Part shown: in pieces, positions 60,526-64,000 of the stretch
Layout: each line of letters opens with the position of its first letter
How positions within the stretch are numbered: position 1 is the first letter of the stretch
Assembly (NCBI RefSeq): GCF_964340395.1
Contig: NC_135563.1
Span: 6,591,922-6,655,921, forward strand
Direction of reading: 5' to 3'
Length of the DNA stretch: 64,000 bases
From: Glandiceps talaboti
Taxonomy: Eukaryota > Hemichordata > Enteropneusta > Spengelidae
Translations under genes and position numbers: made by a program
Notes under the pieces: model-generated
What the model was told of the DNA's origin: nothing
Seen by the model: only the letters and a program-made list of their open reading frames with translations
Database searches by the model: none

Positions 60526-63142
60526 CGACTTCAATTCAAAAACCACCAGACCAATTGCCTTGGTATTTGGTGGGAATATTACTTTTTGGTGTGTAGATGA
60601 AAATTGTTCAAATGAAAATGTTCACATCATACATATGTGTTTTGGGTCAAAAAACATCATTTCTTGTCAAAAAACTTGAACTCCAAAACTACTGGGCATG
60701 TTGGTCTGAAATTTGGTCAGAACATTCTTAGGGGTGTGTAGATTAAGAATTGTCCCTGACATGATCCCATCAGCAAATTAGGTCCAAAAATGTGTCTTTT
60801 TGATCAAAAGCTTTAAATCCAAAACTATTGGAGATTGGCCAATCACGTGGATAAGTAATGATAATATACCCAAGACATGCTCTCCATGTCAGGAAATGGT
60901 CATGGGGCACATGAAACTGTATTCAAATTTCACAGGTCACACTGCACAGAGATGAGAAAATAGTTACAAAGAGAACTGACTAAATTTTCTATGTCTTGTT
61001 CTACGACTTCGAAGCAAAGATGATAACCGTACGTTTGCCTACAGTAAGCCCCATTTGTCCCCTGTTTATGACATGTCCCCACTGACACATCCCAAAAATT
61101 GCGTCCCAAGTGTCAAATAATGTGTTAACGTGACCTCTGAAAGAATACAGTTGTGCTACAATACCATTTGCACTATTTTTTACAATGGGATGAAAGTTAA
61201 ATCTATCATGCTAATTGTCAAAAGATAGTTAATCGATATTCTTGTAATACTTTGAATCTTTCTTGGTATTTTCACAATCATGTTATCCCATCCAACAAAT
61301 TTGCAGATTGAAATATTCCGTTTATCACATAAACACATGCAAATCTTCGCCTGTGTGATGTCAAAACAGGGCAGATAAAAAACGCAAATCACCCCCGTAA
61401 GGCCTGTTCTACCGAACATTGTTCTCTCAACTGTTCAGAATGACTTCCCTGTTCATGCCCGGCGAGGCATTCTATGCTATGATCACATTATCATAATAAT
61501 TATGTACTTCCAAAACTGGTAAATGTAGACATTACTTTACATACATCTTTGGGTAGTATGAGTCTGATGTGTGGAGGTACTTTTATTTGAACTTTATAAT
61601 TCTATCTAAAAATTATGTAGATGATCGATGGTGATTTGTGTACCATCCAGTAGCTTATTTCCATTGAGCTCAGCTCCAAACTTACAAAATCCAAAACAAA
61701 TATAAAGAAAGTAATTAAAATGATGGAACAAATGTCATTTTTACCTCCCATAAAGGTATGGGAGGTATTAAAAGGGGGATGTCTGCCTGTGTGTGTGTGT
61801 CTGTCTGTCTGTGTCACCATTTTCTTAAAAACGGCTAACTCAATTATAATGAAATTTAGTACCTATAATGTTTGGGTTAATGGCTTGACCTGATTAGTTT
61901 TTGAGCAAGATCTGTTCATGTTAATTAGGGAAATTTGCATATCAATGAAATCAACCAATTAATTTCAATATAATTGAGTACATTCGCTAAACATAACAAC
62001 ATACATTTGTCCTATAAAATTTGTTGATGTACCTTACAGTGTTAATGAATAATTTGCAAAATTAATGATTTTCGGTAATTAACACGTACTTCAATTTCAA
62101 TACAATTCAGTACATACATTAACCATAACAAATTGTGTATGTCCTATAAAGTTAGTTGATGTACCTTACAGTGTTAATAAATAATTTGCGTAATTAATGA
62201 TTTTTGGGAATTAGGCTATATCTTAAGACTGCATACTTCAATTTCAATACAATTTAGTACATATGTTAAACATAATGAAGCAGATATGTCCTTTAAAATT
62301 TGTTGATACAGCTTACAGTTTTCATGAAATATTTGCATAATTAACGATTTTAGGTAACTAGGCTGTATCTTAAAAATTCAAGCTTCAAATTTTGTATAAT
62401 ATGGTACATATATCAACCATAATAATACGCACCTGTCCTATGAAGTTTGTTCCTACTTTTACCTTTAATGAGTATTTTGAATAATGAACGATATTCAGTA
62501 ATTAAGCAGGATCATGCACTCTTCAAATTCTGTATAATTTGGCACATACATTAACCTAAGGAAGCACACTTGTCCAAAAAGAGACTGTTACCATACTTTT
62601 TTAGTTTAATGAGTTATTAGTGATTCCCTTATGGGAGGCATTCTGTTTAAATCTAGTTAAACAATTATGTTTACTTACGTTTTAAAACTAAATTTGATAT
62701 TACATGCACATTGCAAGGTTATACAACCGATGATTTTGGTTGAGAAACCACTGTAGCATTGACCTGTAGGTAAGCATGGTAAGCATGACAGATCATGTGA
62801 TTACATAATTTGCATAGCTGTTGGATGCCTTTTTTCTATGAACATGACCTTGGAAAACAGAGTATAATTTAATCTTTTGAAAGTAAGATATTTAAATGAT
62901 AAGATGGAGCAATATCAAAATGACAGAGTTTAAATTGTCAAAAGTAATCTTCGAATCCAGTAATATGATATCATAGAACTTACGCCATAAGGAAAAGCCC
63001 ACCACAATTTGATAATCCAGATCGTTTGGTTGGGTTTGAACTCGATGAAGTACATGAACCAACCATTCCAAATAAAATGCCAATCAGATTAAACACAACA
63101 ACAAGCAACACAACAGCATGTAGGCCTGTCATTGCATACCAC
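43074..63142 (-). CDS. prom: Prominin-like pentaspan membrane protein, C-terminal half (16 exons, partial)
   Basis: Exons on the minus strand: 63142-62984, 60285-60159, 59954-59851, 58737-58653, 57277-57131, 56717-56613, 52608-52540, 51805-51752, 51477-51430, 48666-48580, 46431-46363, 46149-46060, 45250-45135, 44267-44244, 43587-43555 and 43101-43074. All have GT/AG borders and compatible phases. They total 1345 nt, i.e. the end of one codon plus 448 codons with stop. Prominins are cholesterol-binding proteins of membrane protrusions, microvilli, cilia and photoreceptor discs. The part present covers TM3, the short cytoplasmic loop, TM4, the third extracellular region, TM5 and the cytoplasmic tail. 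Diagnostic matches are SNCGGLFLMA, KFLCQPL, KCEPVAN and VKLAKFFRRM. The length fits the C-terminal half of an ~850-residue family member. The N-terminal half lies beyond 64000. Confidence 0.92.
43555..43587 (-). CDS. Prominin 33-nt microexon, cytoplasmic tail
   Basis: GYPDDGHGAPF in phase 2/2, resembling NGYHKDHVYG of the vertebrate tail. Acceptor TTTTATATAG, donor GTAAGT. Confidence 0.75.
44244..44267 (-). CDS. Prominin 24-nt microexon, cytoplasmic tail
   Basis: Adds DDDIEMKG in the correct phase (2 in, 2 out), matching the acidic D-x-x-x-(E)-x-PMK segment of the vertebrate tail. Acceptor TTATTTCAG, donor GTTAGT. Supported by frame and resemblance despite its size. Confidence 0.75.
45135..45250 (-). 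CDS. Prominin exon: TM5 and start of cytoplasmic tail
   Basis: NAFWFVNGWYVFFFMPSIIF (TM5) then GVKLAKFFRRMKTADSYE. The VKLAK(F/Y)(F/Y)RRM juxtamembrane motif is strongly family-specific. Donor GTAAGT, phase 2 out. Confidence 0.93.
46060..46149 (-). CDS. Prominin 90-nt exon with conserved cysteines
   Basis: LKKEVGKCEPVANVIDNVFN then LICRSFLDPF. Aligns with the vertebrate (S)CKPVATALD...FLCSYIIDPL segment, including both cysteines. Donor GTAAGT. Confidence 0.92.
46363..46431 (-). CDS. Prominin 69-nt exon
   Basis: QTDAYKNRITSYLEQFSSYI then TNM; aligns with the KYGRTIIGYFEHYLQWIE region of vertebrate prominin-1. Donor GTGAGT. Confidence 0.85.
47000..47400. promoter_or_regulatory. CpG-rich islet with two NRF1-like sites inside a prominin intron
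   Basis: In an otherwise CpG-poor intron this stretch holds many CpGs and two ACGCATGCGC motifs (about 47056 and 47131), close to the NRF1 palindrome GCGCATGCGC. A TAC-rich ATATACTA segment recurs beside each motif. It could be an internal promoter or a recently inserted element. A 107-residue plus frame across it has no recognised domain. Confidence 0.35.
48580..48666 (-). CDS. Prominin 87-nt exon
   Basis: 29 codons in phase 0: SNVDNTIASGNDADDFLADS, then SNIDGILTG. Acceptor CATCTTTCAG, donor GTAAGT. Confidence 0.8.
48856..49141. mobile_element. 286-bp MITE with inverted ends
   Basis: The left end CAGGGCTCGAAATTAAC is the inverse of the right end GTTAATTTCAAGCCATG with two differences. The interior repeats GGTAGCC/GGGCTACCAG. 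CAGGG ends are usual for hAT-type MITEs; a clean 8-bp duplication was not found. Confidence 0.65.
49495..49640 (+). repeat. direct repeat, left copy, flanking an inverted-repeat element
   Basis: CCATTCAAGTGTTCACATCC to TTTGACCTTGGCCTTCAGG and AAGCCATTTC. It recurs in the same orientation at about 50625-50745. Confidence 0.65.
49745..50605. mobile_element. ~860-bp element with ~200-bp terminal inverted repeats
   Basis: The outer 200 bp on the left (from ACTGTAAATCTGATTAAAAT through GGCGCCCATGCAAACGAATT to CAGGTTGCGTCTTACTTGTC) recur inverted at 50395-50605 with small differences. The interior of about 420 bp has no credible coding frame. Confidence 0.85.
50620..50750 (+). repeat. direct repeat, right copy
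   Basis: Matches 49495-49640 (CCATTCAAGTGTCTACCTCC, TTGACCTTCACCTTCAAGG, ATCAAGCTATTT). The element between the two copies may have inserted into a duplicated or older repeat. Confidence 0.6.
51430..51477 (-). CDS. Prominin 48-nt microexon
   Basis: TVEKLTDVVRSNITCV, phase 0 both sides, donor GTAAGT. The acceptor (GACCCACAG) has a poor polypyrimidine tract and abuts an inverted repeat. It contains an Asn-Ile-Thr sequon and an extra Cys. Confidence 0.75.
51489..51560. repeat. inverted repeat next to a microexon acceptor
   Basis: ACCCCAACA...GTTTCC and GGAAAC...TGTTGGGGT can pair. The structure begins about a dozen bases upstream of the acceptor of the 48-nt prominin exon. Confidence 0.6.
51752..51805 (-). 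CDS. Prominin 54-nt exon
   Basis: DNVEAKLATVKDNANSIN, phase 0 both sides, acceptor TTTTTACAG, donor GTAAAT. Amphipathic helix-like. Confidence 0.8.
52540..52608 (-). CDS. Prominin exon: extracellular region 3, part 5
   Basis: 23 codons in phase 0: ANAAIAKIRTFNTDKMIPMK then AQR, corresponding to the DAQTIKTIHQQRVLPIE region of vertebrates. It is separated from the previous exon by a 4-kb intron filled by two repeat elements. Confidence 0.85.
53440..55014 (+). mobile_element. Tandem-core repeat element with terminal hairpin, copy 1
   Basis: Head: TGAATGCCTCCCGTAAGGGA. Core: about eight or more units of 135-155 bp built around TTAATTATGCAAATTATTCA and AGGTACATCAACAAACTTTA. Then a conserved non-repeated segment ending TTGAGCCAGCCGTTTTTA, a (CA)n/(CAGA)n microsatellite (54895-54990), and a terminal palindrome ACCTCCCGTATCCTTACGGG AGGT. 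Architecture resembles pearl/HINE-type elements of bivalves (non-autonomous Helitrons with a tandem core and microsatellite); the assignment is tentative. It lies in a prominin intron. Confidence 0.75.
55314..56201 (+). mobile_element. Tandem-core repeat element, copy 2
   Basis: Same head, same 3' segment, CAGA microsatellite and hairpin (56178-56201), but fewer core units. It lies 300 bp after copy 1 in the same orientation. Confidence 0.75.
56613..56717 (-). CDS. Prominin exon: extracellular region 3, part 4
   Basis: 35 codons in phase 0: LAGDLTDIPNDDLDDFLNAW, then ETWAAGLTDSNDISK. Acidic and helical in character. Donor GTATGT. Confidence 0.85.
57131..57277 (-). CDS. Prominin exon: extracellular region 3, part 3
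   Basis: 49 codons in phase 0: YIDDSQFNEVADDIDLSGVE to AAIDWSGYDTE. The vertebrate ACGID cysteine corresponds to an alanine here (AAIDW). Donor GTAAAT. Confidence 0.85.
57440..58020 (+). repeat. microsatellite-headed dispersed repeat, copy 1
   Basis: TAGTGCTATA, a CTGT run, then AACGACATTAACTCAAAAAC, and tandem-like segments around CCAAAACTACTG and TGAAATTTGGTGGG. It recurs at 60450-60890. Confidence 0.65.
58520..58615. mobile_element. half-copy of a palindromic MITE
   Basis: CCAATATTTTTTATTCATTA AGCCAAGGAAAATA... GTCTTTGTCACTATAA matches one arm of the hairpin at 59060-59195. Confidence 0.55.
58653..58737 (-). CDS. Prominin exon: extracellular region 3, part 2
   Basis: Encodes QCDNGATSYTAFGLENLVDI and SKYTDFSQ. 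The Cys aligns with the DCKKNRGTYG cysteine of vertebrate prominin-1. Donor GTGAGT. Confidence 0.85.
59060..59195. mobile_element. palindromic MITE, ~130 bp
   Basis: The arms CCAATATTTGTCTTCATTCA and TGAATGAAGAAAAACATTGG fold onto each other through nearly the whole length, with TTGTCACT...AGTGACAA near the centre. Confidence 0.7.
59851..59954 (-). CDS. Prominin exon: extracellular region 3, part 1
   Basis: Encodes TIDNSDGFMGSNGYFLGDTI and then a segment ending FTVTGTL, with an Asn-Phe-Thr sequon. Phase 0 in, 2 out; donor GTAAGC. Confidence 0.85.
60159..60285 (-). CDS. Prominin exon: TM4
   Basis: Encodes SAGFCFIFACFYMFLTTIPF, then MIGAPINKFLCQPLLNGQILES: the rest of TM4 and the re-entry into the extracellular region with the conserved Cys (family K-x-(I/L)-C-x-P). 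The donor GTGTAAGT allows two cut sites two bases apart; phase with the next exon favours ending at 60159. Confidence 0.9.
60450..60890 (+). repeat. microsatellite-headed dispersed repeat, copy 2
   Basis: TAGTGCTATAGGC, (GT)n at 60481-60523, AACGACTTCAATTCAAAAAC and the same CCAAAACTACTGGGCATGTT / TGAAATTTGGTC phrase. Confidence 0.65.
61743..62655 (-). mobile_element. Tandem-core repeat element, copy 3 (inverted)
   Basis: The hairpin end is at 61743-61766, a GT/CTGT microsatellite follows, and the head ends at about 62655. Same family as copies 1 and 2, inserted in the opposite orientation in the TM3-TM4 intron. Confidence 0.75.
62984..63142 (-). CDS. Prominin exon: TM3, cytoplasmic loop, start of TM4
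   Basis: After acceptor TTTACAG it encodes WYAMTGLHAVVLLVVVFNLI (TM3) and GILFGMVG, then a short loop with SSSSNPTKRSGLSNCGG and the beginning of TM4 (LFLMA). The SN(C/T)GG(L/V)FLM motif is a prominin hallmark. Donor GTAAGT. Enters with the last base of a codon, so an upstream exon must lie beyond the window. Confidence 0.9.
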
Positions 63143-63639
63143 CTGTAAATGATAAAATGACAACAACATTTAAGGTTTTGGAAAAACAGAGTAAAAGTGT
63201 TGCACACATTTAAAAGTCAGCAGGACTATCATAATGGCAACATAGCCATTGAGTTCATGCCTGGATTTCAGTACTTTAATCACTCATTCATGGTACCTTT
63301 AATACATCATTTTGCATTAGCTTAGAAATAGCTTTGATAAAAAAAGACATCCCTTTGGATGGTGTAGATTTGACATATAATCATCACATCAATTGAATTT
63401 TACATTGTTTATTCCTTCAAGTCAACAAGATCCACGATGTGAATTCAATAACAGCACTGTCAGTAAAAGCTAATGAGTTATTCACTATGGTGCAGTGAAT
63501 ATAATTTTGTTATTTTGTAGAGTGGCAATTTTAATATACCCTGAGAACACTACACTAGCACTCGCATGTCATGGGGTTCTGGCATATTATTGTATCTTGA
63601 CCAAACATATCTCTGCTTTCCCTTTACACCATCAATATA
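63143..63639. other. prominin intron, no further exon seen
   Basis: The exon upstream of TM3 must end with two bases of a codon; none with prominin-like sequence was found between here and the right edge. Confidence 0.5.
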
Positions 63640-63812
63640 CTGGACATGTATAAGTACCTGTTATTTGCCAAATACCATTCCATATCTTGCTGCGAGAGGT
63701 AATTTTTCCGGTAATAACGGAGAGCCAGAGGCGAGCCGTTATACCGGAAAAATTACCTCGAGCAGCAAGATATGGAACCGTATTTGCGGATAACATACTT
63801 ATACGTCACCTG
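63640..63812. mobile_element. palindromic element, ~170 bp
   Basis: Left arm TTCCATATCTTGCTGC, AGGTAATTTTTCCGG, TAACGG and right arm CCGTTATACCGGAAAAATTA CCT, GCAGCAAGATATGGAA pair over about 60 bp. Weaker pairing extends outward (ATAAGTA..GTTAT / ATAAC..TACTTAT). The loop is about 15 bp. Frames over it are artefacts. Confidence 0.8.
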
Positions 63813-64000
63813 CAACTACGAAATTCAATTTTTGAATGTCTAAAAATGCTGTTTCATTTTAAAACAAAATCACTTCCGCGTTATACTTTTGGGCGTAGTA
63901 TCACATACCTCTCTAATGACTGCAGTGCGGTTGTTCACATCTCAGCCTTAACTTTATCATCCAATCAGAGTGTGCGTTTGCTCAGTAGTATGACGTAATG

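Noticed and set aside
63566-63998. Plus-strand frames of 75 and 103 residues at the right edge
   Set aside because: They cross the palindromic element in two frames and lack any family resemblance.

Overview
This window looks like nuclear DNA of a marine invertebrate. The genes have many short exons with GT/AG introns, and the intergenic DNA is rich in microsatellites, minisatellites, a tRNA-derived SINE, non-autonomous DNA elements and a decayed non-LTR retrotransposon. I cannot fix the phylum; a lophotrochozoan or a non-vertebrate deuterostome would both fit. No prokaryotic features (operons, CRISPR, tRNA or rRNA genes) were seen.

Two protein-coding genes can be reconstructed, both on the minus strand. 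Gene 1 (about 0.2-12.6 kb) encodes a secreted cysteine-rich protein of 369 residues in six coding exons: signal peptide, two WAP-like four-disulfide cores, one WAP domain lacking one cysteine pair, a follistatin-type Kazal module lacking one cysteine pair, and a short tail. All internal junctions are phase 1 and the six exons sum to 1110 nt. Gene 2 (about 43.1 kb to beyond 63.1 kb) is the C-terminal half of a prominin-like (CD133 family) pentaspan membrane protein. Sixteen exons in consistent phase give 447 residues, from TM3 to the stop codon; the N-terminal half lies beyond position 64000.

The 12.6-36 kb interval contains no gene I could support. It is a mobile-element landscape. The most striking item is an intact foldback element (18767-20212) with a perfect 9-bp target duplication and arms built from 31-bp units grouped five at a time (155 bp). 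Other items are a 2-kb repeat present twice (20.8 and 33.8 kb), a 37-bp minisatellite interrupted by a reverse-transcriptase relic and by a TIR element, a 1.5-kb element with matched ends (26.7-28.2 kb), and a 2-kb inverted-repeat structure (28.25-30.28 kb). Poly-G/poly-C tracts are frequent here.

From about 35.8 kb rightward the sequence changes: CpG becomes scarce and long G runs vanish. The change sits at the right end of a 2-kb repeat copy and about 7 kb beyond the prominin stop, so the prominin transcription unit may extend that far. Prominin introns carry three copies of a repeat with a tandem core, a microsatellite and a terminal hairpin, several palindromic MITE-like elements, and a CpG-rich islet with NRF1-like motifs.
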